This document shows positions 1 to 8,827 of a stretch of DNA of 41,256 bases, piece after piece. Under the pieces are notes generated by a model that was not told the origin of the DNA, searched no databases, and saw only the letters and a list, made by a program, of their open reading frames with translations. Origin of the DNA: an uncultured Spirochaetales bacterium (GTDB lineage Bacteria > Spirochaetota > Spirochaetia > Sphaerochaetales > Sphaerochaetaceae); the NCBI GenBank assembly GCA_945947045.1, contig CAMEXG010000003.1, forward strand, positions 1 to 41,256, written 5' to 3'. How positions within the stretch are numbered: position 1 is the stretch's first letter; each line of letters opens with the position of its first letter. Position numbers and translations under genes: made by a program.

Positions 1-1
1 A

Positions 2-1912
2 GATTTTTTGGGATATAGTTATTTATCGGGAATAAAGGTGACGGAGTATGGCACCATCTTCATCAAAGCCAATATTAAAAAAGATAAGACAGGATATGAA
101 AGGAACTACTGGATTATCAAAGATGGAGAGAATCCAAAGCAGCTGACTTTTGATGGAAACGCAGGTTTTTTCACTGTGAAAGACAATAATCTTTATTTTC
201 TTGCTAAGAGAAGCGAAGAAGAAAAGAAAGACGAAGATTCAAGCGTCATCTATGCTCTGCCCCTTGACGGAGGAGAAGCGCACCCTGAGACAAAAATAGA
301 CTCTCAGATCACCTCCTTCGACTTTATTTCCGACGACACTCTCATTGCCACAAAAAGTGTCGACAAAAGGACGGAGAATCTCTCCAAAGAAGAGAGGACG
401 AAGATAGAAAAAGAATTGGAAGGATATGAGGATATTGAAGAGTGCGGTTTCTACCTTAACGGAGAGGGATATACAAACGGTAGGAGAAACAGACTCGTCT
501 ATATTAAAAATAAAAAGTGTGAAAGGGTCTTTGACGATGACTTTTCTCTTCAAAACTTCTCCCTCAGCCCTGACAAATCAAAGATTCTTGCAGTAGGCGA
601 AACAAGAAAAAGCCCGAAAGAGCAGTTCTACTCTGAAATAAGAGAAGTCGACACCTCCGACTGGAGTTGGAAGACTATTCTTCCTTTAGGTCAATTGTCT
701 GTTTACTGTGCATTCCACCTTGGGGAGAAGATCGTAGCCATAGGCAATACTATGGATAAATATGGCTTAAATCAGAATCCTGATTTCTTTACCGTGGAAA
801 ATGAAAAGATACACCTTTTGAAAAAATGGGGGGAGGCGATCGGAAACACTGTAGGAACAGATGTAAGATTTGGCGGAGGACAGAGTGTTGTAAGAGACGG
901 AGAACAACTATACTTTACAACTACCCTCGACTACTCCTCTTATGTCTATAGAATTGATAATAAAGGAAACATTGAGAGTGTAATCGGAGATGAAGGAAGC
1001 GTCGACAGCTTCTCCGTCAAAGACGGAAAACTGATGTTTGTCGGAATGAGGGACCAAAAGCTTCAGGAGATATATAGCCAAGAGGAAGAATGCCTTACAT
1101 CTTTCAATGACAAAATACTTGAAGGCAAATATGTGGCTGTCCCGGAAGAAATCCACTATGAAAACGATGGAGTCCAGTTTACTGGTTGGGTCATCAAGCC
1201 ATATGGATATGAAGAAGGGAAAAAGTATCCTGCTATTTTTGATATCCATGGTGGACCGAAGACTGTATATGGCACTGTATTCATGCATGAAATGCAGTAT
1301 TGGGCTAATGAAGGCTACTTCGTCTATTGGACAAACCCGAGAGGAGCCGATGGAAGAGGAGACGAATTTGCAGATATAAGAGGAAAGTATGGCACCATCG
1401 ATTACAGCGACCTTATGAAATTCACAGATGTTGTTCTGGAAAAGTATCCTGACATAGACAAAGAAAGACTAGGAGAGACAGGAGGAAGCTACGGCGGCTT
1501 CATGTCCAACTGGATTCTTGGACACACTGATAGGTTTAAGGCGATAGCAACACAGCGCTCAATCTATAACTGGATTTCTTTCTGGGGGACAAGTGATATC
1601 GGTCCATACTTTGCAGAAGATCAATGTGCCGCCTCCATCAATAACATTGAGGGACTCTTTCACCGCTCCCCAATGGAAGAGATACTAAAAAATGCAAAGA
1701 CTCCGACTCTTATCATTCACTCGGATAAAGATTATAGATGTCCTGTAAGCGAGGGGTATCAACTATATTCAGCCCTTGTGGAGAGGGGTGTAGAATCAAA
1801 GCTGATGCTCTTCCATAATGAGACCCATGAACTATCAAGAAGCGGAAAGCCTTTAAATAGAATCAAGAGACTGAAAGAAATCACAATTTGGATGGATAAA
1901 CACCTGAAATAG
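2..1912 (+). CDS. S9-family serine peptidase (acylaminoacyl/oligopeptidase type), 5' end cut by window edge
   Basis: Probable cytosolic peptidase that cleaves oligopeptides or acylated N-terminal residues. The first ~380 residues form a beta-propeller-like region and the last ~250 an alpha/beta-hydrolase. Numbering from the codon at position 8, the nucleophile is Ser494 in GGSYGG, and the likely triad partners are Asp575 (DYRCP) and His607 (NETHE). The reading frame is open to the left edge (DFLGYSYL), so a few N-terminal codons are probably missing; the TTG at position 8 has no room for a ribosome binding site. The ECF transporter genes follow after 97 bases with no clear terminator between. 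The family is certain; the substrate is unknown. Confidence 0.9.
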   Translation, partial: DFLGYSYLSGIKVTEYGTIFIKANIKKDKTGYERNYWIIKDGENPKQLTFDGNAGFFTVKDNNLYFLAKRSEEEKKDEDSSVIYALPLDGGEAHPETKIDSQITSFDFISDDTLIATKSVDKRTENLSKEERTKIEKELEGYEDIEECGFYLNGEGYTNGRRNRLVYIKNKKCERVFDDDFSLQNFSLSPDKSKILAVGETRKSPKEQFYSEIREVDTSDWSWKTILPLGQLSVYCAFHLGEKIVAIGNTMDKYGLNQNPDFFTVENEKIHLLKKWGEAIGNTVGTDVRFGGGQSVVRDGEQLYFTTTLDYSSYVYRIDNKGNIESVIGDEGSVDSFSVKDGKLMFVGMRDQKLQEIYSQEEECLTSFNDKILEGKYVAVPEEIHYENDGVQFTGWVIKPYGYEEGKKYPAIFDIHGGPKTVYGTVFMHEMQYWANEGYFVYWTNPRGADGRGDEFADIRGKYGTIDYSDLMKFTDVVLEKYPDIDKERLGETGGSYGGFMSNWILGHTDRFKAIATQRSIYNWISFWGTSDIGPYFAEDQCAASINNIEGLFHRSPMEEILKNAKTPTLIIHSDKDYRCPVSEGYQLYSALVERGVESKLMLFHNETHELSRSGKPLNRIKRLKEITIWMDKHLK

Positions 1913-1935
1913 AATATAGACATTTCGGCCCACTG

Positions 1936-1964
1936 TTGAATCATTTAGGATAATTGTTGATAAT
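1936..1964 (+). promoter_or_regulatory. Candidate sigma-70 type promoter for the ECF transporter operon
   Basis: A -35 box TTGAAT (1936-1941) and a -10 box GATAAT (1959-1964) are separated by exactly 17 bases. Transcription would start near 1971, leaving a leader of about 40 bases that holds two tiny hairpins (ctcaa/ttgag and gagc/gctc). No known riboswitch class was recognised in that leader. This is a consensus match only. Confidence 0.45.
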
Positions 1965-2009
1965 AAACTCAACATTGAGCCAATAGCTCTATGTAAAGGA
2001 AGGAAAAGA

Positions 2010-2564
2010 ATGAATAAAAAATCTCCTGTCGTTACAATTGTCGCTATTGGAATCGGGGCAGCACTCTTTTTTGTGCTAGGTAGATTTGTCGCTATCCCAA
2101 GTCCTGTTCCAAACACAAACATTTCAATTCAGTATGGTCTTTTGGCCTTCATGGCTACACTCTTTGGACCAATTGCAGGTCTTTTGATCGCTTTCATCGG
2201 CCACGCACTCATCGACTTCTCCTATGGTTGGGGTATCTGGTGGAGCTGGGTCATTGCAAGTGGCGTAGCAGGTCTTATAATGGGTCTGGGCACAAAGAAA
2301 GTCGATATCGAGAAGAATGGCTTTGAAAAGAAAGACATCGTCGTTTTCAATATCACACAGGTTGTTGCACACCTTATCGCTTGGGGTGTTGTCGCTCCTA
2401 TTTTAGATATCCTCATTTACTCAGAGCCAGCTAACAAAGTATTCTTGCAGGGCTTGGTAGGAGGAATAGCAAACATTGTAACTACAGCCATCGTAGGAAC
2501 TCTTCTTGCCGTCGCTTTTGCTGCAGCAAAGCCAAAGGCTGGTAGCTTGAAGAAAGAAAACTAA
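2010..2564 (+). CDS. UPF0397 family ECF transporter S component
   Basis: Substrate-binding membrane subunit of an energy-coupling factor (ECF) importer. The 184-residue protein has the family-typical N-terminus (GIGAALFFVLGRF), the segment PNTNISIQYGLLAF and about five hydrophobic segments. A Shine-Dalgarno AAGGA lies 5-8 bases before the ATG. The ATPase and EcfT genes follow immediately, so this looks like a dedicated group-I-style ECF set. Many family members are auto-named riboflavin transporters, but the real substrate of UPF0397 proteins is not settled. The nearby SAM hydrolase gene hints at a SAM-, methionine- or nucleoside-related compound, which is inference only. A strong terminator directly follows the gene. 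Confidence 0.88.
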   Translation: MNKKSPVVTIVAIGIGAALFFVLGRFVAIPSPVPNTNISIQYGLLAFMATLFGPIAGLLIAFIGHALIDFSYGWGIWWSWVIASGVAGLIMGLGTKKVDIEKNGFEKKDIVVFNITQVVAHLIAWGVVAPILDILIYSEPANKVFLQGLVGGIANIVTTAIVGTLLAVAFAAAKPKAGSLKKEN

Positions 2565-2579
2565 GTTTTTCTGCTTTAG

Positions 2580-2613
2580 AAAGGGGAATGGATTTTTTCA
2601 TTCCCCTTTTTTT
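2580..2613 (+). terminator. Rho-independent terminator between S-component and ATPase genes
   Basis: A perfect 11-bp stem (2580-2590 aaaggggaatg with 2599-2609) and an 8-base loop are followed by a T run to 2613. It sits inside what should be one transporter operon, 26 bases before the ATPase start. It probably acts as a partial terminator that makes more S component than ATPase mRNA. Confidence 0.85.
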
Positions 2614-2639
2614 GTTATCCTTCTTCTGTCGAGGTAATC

Positions 2640-4346
2640 GTGGAAGAAAGTATTATTAGCTTCAAAAACTTTGGTTTTAAGTATACAGCTCAGGCAGAGC
2701 CTACTCTAAAAGGAATCAATTTAGATATTCACAAGGGAGAGAAAGTTCTTATTTGCGGTCCATCCGGCTGTGGTAAGTCTACTCTTTTTAATTGTCTTAA
2801 CGGACTTATTCCTGCTTCCTACTCCGGTGATGCCACAGGGGATCTGATAATCAAAGATAATAGCTTCAGGAATCTAGATATATTCTCTCTTTCCAAGATT
2901 ACTGGGACTGTCCTCCAGGACTCTGACGGTCAGTTTATAGGGCTGACTGTCGGCGAAGATATCGCTTTTGCAATGGAAAACGACATCGTACAACTGGAGG
3001 AAATGAAAGAAAGAGTTGTTGAAGCAGCAAAAAAAGTCGGGATAGAGTCATTCTTAGACCATGCTCCACATGAACTCAGCGGCGGACAGAAACAGAGGGT
3101 GTCCCTGGCTGGCGTCATGGTAGATGACGTAGAGATATTTCTTTTCGATGAACCCCTGGCAAATCTGGATCCTGCCTCAGGAAAGAAAACGATAGAACTG
3201 ATCGATCAGATTCATAAAGATACCGGAGCGACTATTATAATAGTAGAGCACAGAATCGAAGATGTTCTCCACTGCAGTGTAGATAGAGTCGTATTAATGG
3301 GTGAAGGCTCTATTATATTGGACACTACTCCAGATAAGCTTCTTTCTTCCGACTCCCTCATTAAGAATGGTATCAGGGAGCCTCTATATGTTACAGCTCT
3401 CAAATACGCAGGAGTCGAGATAAAAGAAGAAATGAAACCCGGAATGATCGACTCACTTATCCTAAGTAATCAAGACAAGCAGAAAATAAAAGAATGGATG
3501 GAGAGCATCCCCGACAAACCCCAGGTGGACGACAGACCTTTGTTATTGGAGACGAAGGATCTTTCTTTCAGCTACCCTAATGGAAAAAAAGCTCTGAAAG
3601 ATATCAACTTCTCTATAAAAAAAGGAGAGATGATGAGTATAGTCGGCCGTAACGGAGCGGGAAAGAGTACTTTCTGCAAAGTTATATGCGGTTTCGAGAA
3701 AGAGAGCGAGGGGAAAATCTATCTTAGCGGCAGCGACATATCGAATCTATCTATAAAAGAAAGGGCGGAGAAGATTGCCTACGTAATGCAGAACCCCAAT
3801 CAAATGATCACCAAGCCCATGATAAAGGATGAAGTGGCGTTGGGCCTTGTTCTGGATGGAAGATATAGCGAGGAAGAGATAAACAAAAGAGTCGACGAGG
3901 CATTAAAGGTATGCGGTCTCTATCCCTTTAGATCCTGGCCTATCAGCGCCCTATCCTTTGGACAGAAAAAGAGAGTCACAATAGCAAGTATACTTGTTAT
4001 GAGACCTCCTGTAATTATTCTCGACGAACCTACTGCAGGACAGGATTTCAGACACTACACCGCGATCATGGAGTTTTTGAAGAGCCTTAATGAAATGGGT
4101 TATACAATTATTCTCATTACTCACGACATGCATCTAATGATCGAGTACTCTGATAGGGCTGTAGTCTTCACTGAGGGAGAAATGATAGCGGATAGTAAAA
4201 GCGAGATGATTCTTACGGATGACGATCTTCTTGAGAAAGCCAGCCTAAAACGTACCAGTCTGTCTGATCTTGCGAAGCTTGTAGGCGTCGACGAAACCAT
4301 GTTTATTAGAAAGTTCATTAAGTTTGACAGGGAGGTGAGAAAATGA
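2640..4346 (+). CDS. ECF transporter double ATP-binding protein (two fused ABC ATPases)
   Basis: Energising subunit of the ECF importer, with the two EcfA-type ATPases fused in one 568-residue chain. Domain 1 has Walker A GPSGCGKST (40-48), signature LSGGQKQR (from 146) and Walker B IFLFDEP. Domain 2 has Walker A GRNGAGKST (336-344), signature LSFGQKKR and Walker B VIILDEP. The linker around 240-300 corresponds to the region seen in DUF3744-type fused ATPases. The start is GTG at 2640, preceded by GAGG at 2631-2634. Its TGA overlaps the EcfT start (ATGA), which implies translational coupling. Both ATPase sites look intact. Confidence 0.9.
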   Translation: MEESIISFKNFGFKYTAQAEPTLKGINLDIHKGEKVLICGPSGCGKSTLFNCLNGLIPASYSGDATGDLIIKDNSFRNLDIFSLSKITGTVLQDSDGQFIGLTVGEDIAFAMENDIVQLEEMKERVVEAAKKVGIESFLDHAPHELSGGQKQRVSLAGVMVDDVEIFLFDEPLANLDPASGKKTIELIDQIHKDTGATIIIVEHRIEDVLHCSVDRVVLMGEGSIILDTTPDKLLSSDSLIKNGIREPLYVTALKYAGVEIKEEMKPGMIDSLILSNQDKQKIKEWMESIPDKPQVDDRPLLLETKDLSFSYPNGKKALKDINFSIKKGEMMSIVGRNGAGKSTFCKVICGFEKESEGKIYLSGSDISNLSIKERAEKIAYVMQNPNQMITKPMIKDEVALGLVLDGRYSEEEINKRVDEALKVCGLYPFRSWPISALSFGQKKRVTIASILVMRPPVIILDEPTAGQDFRHYTAIMEFLKSLNEMGYTIILITHDMHLMIEYSDRAVVFTEGEMIADSKSEMILTDDDLLEKASLKRTSLSDLAKLVGVDETMFIRKFIKFDREVRK

Positions 4347-5173
4347 GCGGAGTATTTAATTATATTAATCGTAAATCCCCTATCCACACCCTTACAGGAG
4401 CTTCAAAGTTAATCGTTTTGATCCTATGGTCTTTGGCGGCAATGACCACATTCGATACGAGGCTCCTACTTGTTCTTCCTGTCTTTTCATTGATTCTCTT
4501 CAAGATATCAGGAATAAAATATAAAGACGTATCCTTCGTAATAAACTTTACTCTAGTCTTTATGATTCTCAATAATGTCCTGATCTTCCTATTTTCGCCT
4601 GAACATGGCGTATCTATATATGGAACGAGACATGTTGTCTGGAATGGAATCGGAAGATGGACAGTGACGAAGGAACAGCTCTTTTATCAGTTGAACGTAG
4701 TATTAAAGTATATTGCAACCATTCCTATAGTAATACTGTTTGTCTCCACTACAGATCCAAGCGAATTCGCCTCTTCTCTCAACAGAGTGGGAATAAGTTA
4801 TAAAATTGCATACTCCGTATCTCTCGCCCTCAGATATATTCCGGACATACAGAGAGAATACCACGAAATATCTGTTGCACAGCAGGCGAGAGGCTTGGAA
4901 CTGAATAAGGAAAAAGAAGGTCTGATCAAGAGGCTGAAGTGTGCTGCGACACTTCTATTTCCTCTCATCGTATCATCAATGGAGAGGATCGAAGTCATAG
5001 CAAATGCCATGGAGTTGAGAGGCTTCGGGAAGAATAAGAAGCGTACTTGGTACTCTTCCCGCCCATTCAGGAAAGGAGATTATTTAGCCATCATTGCTTC
5101 CAGTGCAATAATGCTCATCTCCATTCTTTTAAATGTTGTAAACGGAGGAAGATACTATAATCCTTTTATTTAA
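4343..5173 (+). CDS. ecfT: ECF transporter transmembrane subunit EcfT
   Basis: Membrane scaffold that couples the ATPases to the S component. The 276-residue protein has several hydrophobic helices, the first signature AQQARGLEL and the second MELRGFG, which correspond to the two Ala-Arg-Gly-type coupling motifs of EcfT. The start overlaps the ATPase stop by four bases. The gene ends two bases before the stop of the oppositely oriented SAM hydrolase gene, so the two transcripts converge tail to tail with almost no room for a terminator. CbiQ/YkoC-type names also apply to this family; dedicated use with the UPF0397 subunit is inferred from the operon. Confidence 0.85.
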   Translation: MSGVFNYINRKSPIHTLTGASKLIVLILWSLAAMTTFDTRLLLVLPVFSLILFKISGIKYKDVSFVINFTLVFMILNNVLIFLFSPEHGVSIYGTRHVVWNGIGRWTVTKEQLFYQLNVVLKYIATIPIVILFVSTTDPSEFASSLNRVGISYKIAYSVSLALRYIPDIQREYHEISVAQQARGLELNKEKEGLIKRLKCAATLLFPLIVSSMERIEVIANAMELRGFGKNKKRTWYSSRPFRKGDYLAIIASSAIMLISILLNVVNGGRYYNPFI

Positions 5174-5175
5174 GA

Positions 5176-6060
5176 TCAACATCTCTTAAAAGATATTCTC
5201 CATCCTTCCCCTGTCTTTACACCATAAAGGTCTGTAAATGAACCTTGGTTTACTGCAATAGCCACGTCAAGTAAGCTATTAACATAAATCAAGCTTTCAC
5301 CCTTCTCTACTTGAGTGAAGTTCTTACAGAAAGGTAGAACGGCACCGTAGACGGTTCGGTCTCTATACTCGATGTCTACTCTTATTCTATCTCCGTACTT
5401 AAATCCCGCATCGGAGAAAAGTGTATCGGAGATATTCGTCCAAATAGAGCCGTAGCGAGTATCGAGAATATCGATGGAACCTGTAATCTTCCCGTTCTCG
5501 ACTGTAGGATCATTCATCTCCAGCATTACAACCTGGTTATCTAAAAGAGGTCCCACCTCATCGAAGGAGATTATACCAGAGGCAAGCCTGGCTCCTGTAT
5601 AAGCATATACGTCACGGCCATAAAAAGTATAAGACTTCTGACTGTCTTTAAGACGGTTTGTCGTTTCGCTTATTCTTCTCCTCTCCACAATTCCTATGCC
5701 TTTCGACACATGGGAGAGTGTTCCGTTATCCGGGGTGACGATGATATGACCGGTGGAGAGAAGTACGGCGACGCTCTCTCTATCACTGCCTACTCCCGGG
5801 TCGACTACACAGACAAATACCGTGCCTGGTGCCCAATACTCTACAGTCTGGATAAGTCTATAACTGGCTTCCCAGATATTAAACTGGGGTATTTCATGGG
5901 TAAGGTCCTCCAGCTTCAAGGTCCTATCCACTTGGTCGGCAACTCCATGCATTGCGCTTACCGCACCATCGGAATAACCGAAATCAGAGAGAAAAACAAC
6001 TGTCTTACGATCCTTCCAAGGAGCCTTTTCTTTTAGAGCTTCAACCTCTTCCCTTTTCAT
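5176..6060 (-). CDS. SAM hydroxide adenosyltransferase (DUF62 family)
   Basis: Members of this family hydrolyse S-adenosylmethionine to adenosine and methionine; a few relatives are chlorinases or fluorinases. The 294-residue protein shows SDFGYSDG near residue 25, the VVDPGVGS-DR segment that carries the conserved Asp and Arg, and PDNGTLS. The later segment reads FYGRDVYAYTGARLA. I recall a His in place of that Tyr (FHGRD) in characterised hydrolases, so the catalytic triad should be checked. The start overlaps the stop of the upstream flavodoxin-family gene by four bases. It lies tail to tail with ecfT and is the last gene of a four-gene operon. Confidence 0.85.
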   Translation of the reverse strand: MKREEVEALKEKAPWKDRKTVVFLSDFGYSDGAVSAMHGVADQVDRTLKLEDLTHEIPQFNIWEASYRLIQTVEYWAPGTVFVCVVDPGVGSDRESVAVLLSTGHIIVTPDNGTLSHVSKGIGIVERRRISETTNRLKDSQKSYTFYGRDVYAYTGARLASGIISFDEVGPLLDNQVVMLEMNDPTVENGKITGSIDILDTRYGSIWTNISDTLFSDAGFKYGDRIRVDIEYRDRTVYGAVLPFCKNFTQVEKGESLIYVNSLLDVAIAVNQGSFTDLYGVKTGEGWRISFKRC

Positions 6061-6626
6061 TTTCTTACTCCCATCGATGCTATGGCTTTTGCAATCTTCT
6101 GTTGATTTTTCTCATCATCTCCTGCAGACCCGAAATCATCTGCATCACGGAAGAGGAAAGAATCCTCCACTTCGAAACCAAGATTCTCCAGAACCCACTG
6201 TGTATGTTTCAAAGCCTCTTCGTAGCCCTTGCTCTTTACATATTGGAACATAATCAGGATTGCTTTTTTACCGCTCTTTTTTGCCTTTTGATCCCCAGGA
6301 TTGCCTTTGATCATCGGATAGCATCTATCTGTAAAGATCTTCATCAAAGAACTCATGTCTTTAAAGAAGACAGGTGAAAGAAATACAACAAAATCACAAT
6401 CGTCAAGAAGCTTGATGATCCATCTCATGTCATCATCCTGAAGGCACTCGTCGTTTCTTCTGCACCAAGCGTCACCCATGCAAGGATGGATGTCCATCTC
6501 ACTTAAGTTTACTCTCGCCACCACGGCATCAGGCCAACGGGAGAGGATCTCCTTATAGATAAAGTTTGCTGCATGGGAAGAGTTTCCGTTTTCCCTTGCA
6601 CTTGCATTTACTATTGCCACTTTCAT
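6057..6626 (-). CDS. Flavodoxin-family NAD(P)H-dependent oxidoreductase-like protein
   Basis: Predicted cytosolic FMN-binding redox protein of 189 residues. The N-terminus KVAIVNASARENGNSS is the phosphate-binding loop of NADPH-dependent FMN reductases. LSPVFFKDMSSLMKIFTDRC resembles the flavin-contact region of COG0655 proteins. Cysteines at CMGDAWCRRNDEC give a C-x5-C-x5-C pattern, reminiscent of but not identical to iron-sulfur flavoproteins; a cluster is not assured. It lies between aroH and the SAM hydrolase, with 3-base and minus 4-base spacing. The electron donor and acceptor are unknown. Confidence 0.75.
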   Translation of the reverse strand: MKVAIVNASARENGNSSHAANFIYKEILSRWPDAVVARVNLSEMDIHPCMGDAWCRRNDECLQDDDMRWIIKLLDDCDFVVFLSPVFFKDMSSLMKIFTDRCYPMIKGNPGDQKAKKSGKKAILIMFQYVKSKGYEEALKHTQWVLENLGFEVEDSFLFRDADDFGSAGDDEKNQQKIAKAIASMGVRK

Positions 6627-6629
6627 TTT

Positions 6630-7007
6630 TTATCTCCTTAAATCTGGACGAAGTGCCATTGCACCTTTGAGATATACCATAACCGGCTTTTTATTCATCT
6701 TTTTCTCTACTTCGATCAAAACTCTTATTGTTAGAGGAAGCATATTCTCAACAGTAGCCTCCTGGACACAGAAAAGTGGAGTATGAGTGGAGTATCCCCC
6801 CTTTCTTGCAGCGGCTGCTGCGTTTCTCTTTGTTATATCTTGTGTTTGGGAAAACAATGTGAACACCACATCATCTTCTGTAATATCATTTTCTTTATAA
6901 ATGGCGTCCAGCATCTCTTTGACAGCACTGTCTACATCAACGGCACTGTTACTGTCTGCAGTGACTGCACCGCGGATAGCCCATACTTTTCTATCTTCAG
7001 CTTCCAT
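6630..7007 (-). CDS. aroH: Chorismate mutase, AroH type
   Basis: Converts chorismate to prephenate on the way to phenylalanine and tyrosine. The 125-residue protein matches the monofunctional AroH fold in length and motifs. Arg12 (AIRGAV), Arg68, Cys80 and Glu83 (CVQE), Arg95 (TIRV), Tyr112 and Arg120 (ALRPDL) align with the active-site residues of Bacillus AroH. An AGGAGG ribosome binding site precedes the ATG at 7007. The start region overlaps the upstream membrane-protein gene by 11 bases. The other shikimate gene in the window, aroB, is 28 kb away. Confidence 0.9.
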   Translation of the reverse strand: MEAEDRKVWAIRGAVTADSNSAVDVDSAVKEMLDAIYKENDITEDDVVFTLFSQTQDITKRNAAAAARKGGYSTHTPLFCVQEATVENMLPLTIRVLIEVEKKMNKKPVMVYLKGAMALRPDLRR

Positions 7008-7341
7008 AAGAAAAGCCTCCTGTGATCAGAGTGTTTACAGCATCAAGTATTATTGAAATCAGGAAATAAACCAAAAGTCTAATAACCGTCTTTACTATCG
7101 GGCTTATGACCAAGACCTTTGAATAGCAGGAACACAGTATAGCTCCGGATATTACCCAGAGACCTTCCAAGAATATTGTCCACCCCATAACCATCTGCGT
7201 CACAGTAATTACTGACACAAGTCTCTCTTGTACGGGAAAGTAAAGAAAAAGCACAAAAAGAAGGGCAAGGAACATATAAAGAGTCATAAGATAGGTGTGG
7301 ACCCTTGATGAAAACTCAATTATTCTCCGTAATTCCAACAT
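6997..7341 (-). CDS. Small membrane protein of unknown function
   Basis: I do not recognise a family. The 114-residue product has three hydrophobic segments (about 15-37, 43-70 and 85-106) with few charged residues between, so it is probably an inner-membrane protein. It is the first gene of the operon with aroH, overlapping it by 11 bases. No strong Shine-Dalgarno precedes the ATG at 7341, so the exact start is uncertain. Nothing in the sequence links it to aromatic amino acid synthesis apart from position. Confidence 0.6.
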   Translation of the reverse strand: MLELRRIIEFSSRVHTYLMTLYMFLALLFVLFLYFPVQERLVSVITVTQMVMGWTIFLEGLWVISGAILCSCYSKVLVISPIVKTVIRLLVYFLISIILDAVNTLITGGFSYGS

Positions 7342-7534
7342 ACCCCGATATTACCACGAGAAGGAAGGAGAAACAACAAGGGGGAAAGAGGTGACTGCAT
7401 TACATTTCATAAATAAAGTGGTCAAATAGTTAGTTTTTCGGAAAATTGAGAATTTTTAAAAATAATTGATGCTTACACAACAAAAACAGTGATAGACTCA
7501 TTTATACCTAATCTTTTTATTTGGAGACTGATAT

Positions 7535-8827
7535 ATGAATGACATTTTTTCCACTCTTGGTTTTAAAGCAGCAGATATACTCCTGCCAAAAAAGGGAATA
7601 GACTGTGAAAAATGGGCTGTCGTAGCCTGTGACCAATATACATCACAACCAGAGTATTGGGAGAGTCTTTCTCAGTTTGTAGGAGACAGCCCAAGTACTC
7701 TCAGACTCATTTATCCTGAAGTATATCTAGATAGAGGAGATAAAGAGGCTATCATCTCTTCTATCAACGAGAACATGAACAAATATCTTGAGGAAGATGT
7801 CTTTACTCTCTACAAAGACTCTTTCATCCTGGTAAAAAGAGATACTGAAAGTGGCACAAGATATGGTTTGATGGTGGCTTTGGATCTTGAAGCATACTCC
7901 TATGCAAAAGACTCAAGGACCCTTATCAGAGCGACAGAGGGTACAATCCTCTCCCGAATTCCACCAAGAAAAGAGATAAGAAAAGATGCCCCAATTGAGC
8001 TGCCCCATATCATGGTTCTTATTTCAGACAAAGAGAGATCTATCATCGAGCCATTGAGAGACAAGAGGGATTCTCTCAGCGTGGTCTATGATACAGACTT
8101 AAATAAAAACGGCGGTCATCTCACAGGATATTTGGTAGACGGCAATGAAGATAAAGATAAAATCGCCAATGCATTCAAGGCCCTATATGACGCCCTTGAT
8201 CCAAAGAATCCACTTCTATTTGCAATGGGTGACGGAAACCACTCTCTTGCTACGGCAAAGTCTTGCTGGGAAGATATAAAGAAAGATCTCTCTGAGGAAG
8301 AGAAAAAGAATCATCCTGCCAGATTTGCACTCGTTGAACTTGAGAACATCTTCGACAGTGGCCTCCAATTCGAACCAATACATAGAGTTTTCTTCAACAT
8401 CGATGACAACTCTTTCGATTCCCTCCTCTCTCTGTATGCAACATTCACCAAAGAAGAAGTCGCTACAAGAGACGAGATGGAAAAGAAAATCAACACACCT
8501 GGCCAACACTTTGGACTAGTTAAAGGCGAAAAGTTCTATGTCTATACTGTAGAAAAAGGCGAAAAAGCCATTGCAGCGGGAACTATTCAGCTTGTAATCG
8601 ACAAGATGTTGGAAGAGAAGAAAGGCGAAGTCGACTACATCCACGGCGTCGATGTAACAATAGAAATCGGAAAGAGAGAAGGAAACTTGGGCATCGTTCT
8701 TCCAGATGTATCAAAAGACAACTTCTTCTCAGACATGCTGAAAGATGGAGCATATCCAAGAAAGACATTCTCCATCGGCCATGCAAACGAAAAGAGATAC
8801 TATATGGAAGCAAGAAGAATTAAATAA
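7535..8827 (+). CDS. DUF1015 family protein
   Basis: A 430-residue soluble protein of the DUF1015 family, recognisable from the N-terminal WAVVACDQYTSQPEYW segment and the central motif GDGNHSLATAK (from residue 232). The family commonly shows Asp-Gly-Asn/His-His at this site, suggesting a nucleotide- or phosphate-related active site, but the biochemical role is not established to my knowledge. Start ATG at 7535 has GGAG about 10 bases upstream. It is monocistronic. Its last 8 bases overlap the stop end of the convergent tsaC gene. Confidence 0.82.
   Translation: MNDIFSTLGFKAADILLPKKGIDCEKWAVVACDQYTSQPEYWESLSQFVGDSPSTLRLIYPEVYLDRGDKEAIISSINENMNKYLEEDVFTLYKDSFILVKRDTESGTRYGLMVALDLEAYSYAKDSRTLIRATEGTILSRIPPRKEIRKDAPIELPHIMVLISDKERSIIEPLRDKRDSLSVVYDTDLNKNGGHLTGYLVDGNEDKDKIANAFKALYDALDPKNPLLFAMGDGNHSLATAKSCWEDIKKDLSEEEKKNHPARFALVELENIFDSGLQFEPIHRVFFNIDDNSFDSLLSLYATFTKEEVATRDEMEKKINTPGQHFGLVKGEKFYVYTVEKGEKAIAAGTIQLVIDKMLEEKKGEVDYIHGVDVTIEIGKREGNLGIVLPDVSKDNFFSDMLKDGAYPRKTFSIGHANEKRYYMEARRIK

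Noticed and set aside
1965..2009. Small hairpins before the UPF0397 gene considered as a preQ1 or thiamine riboswitch
   Set aside because: The leader is about 40 bases, the stems are 4-5 bp, and no conserved core of a known class is present.
7391..7429. Twelve-residue ORF (GTG start) in the gap before the DUF1015 gene
   Set aside because: It has a GTG start, is over 100 bases from the next gene, and no associated RNA structure was found; likely chance.
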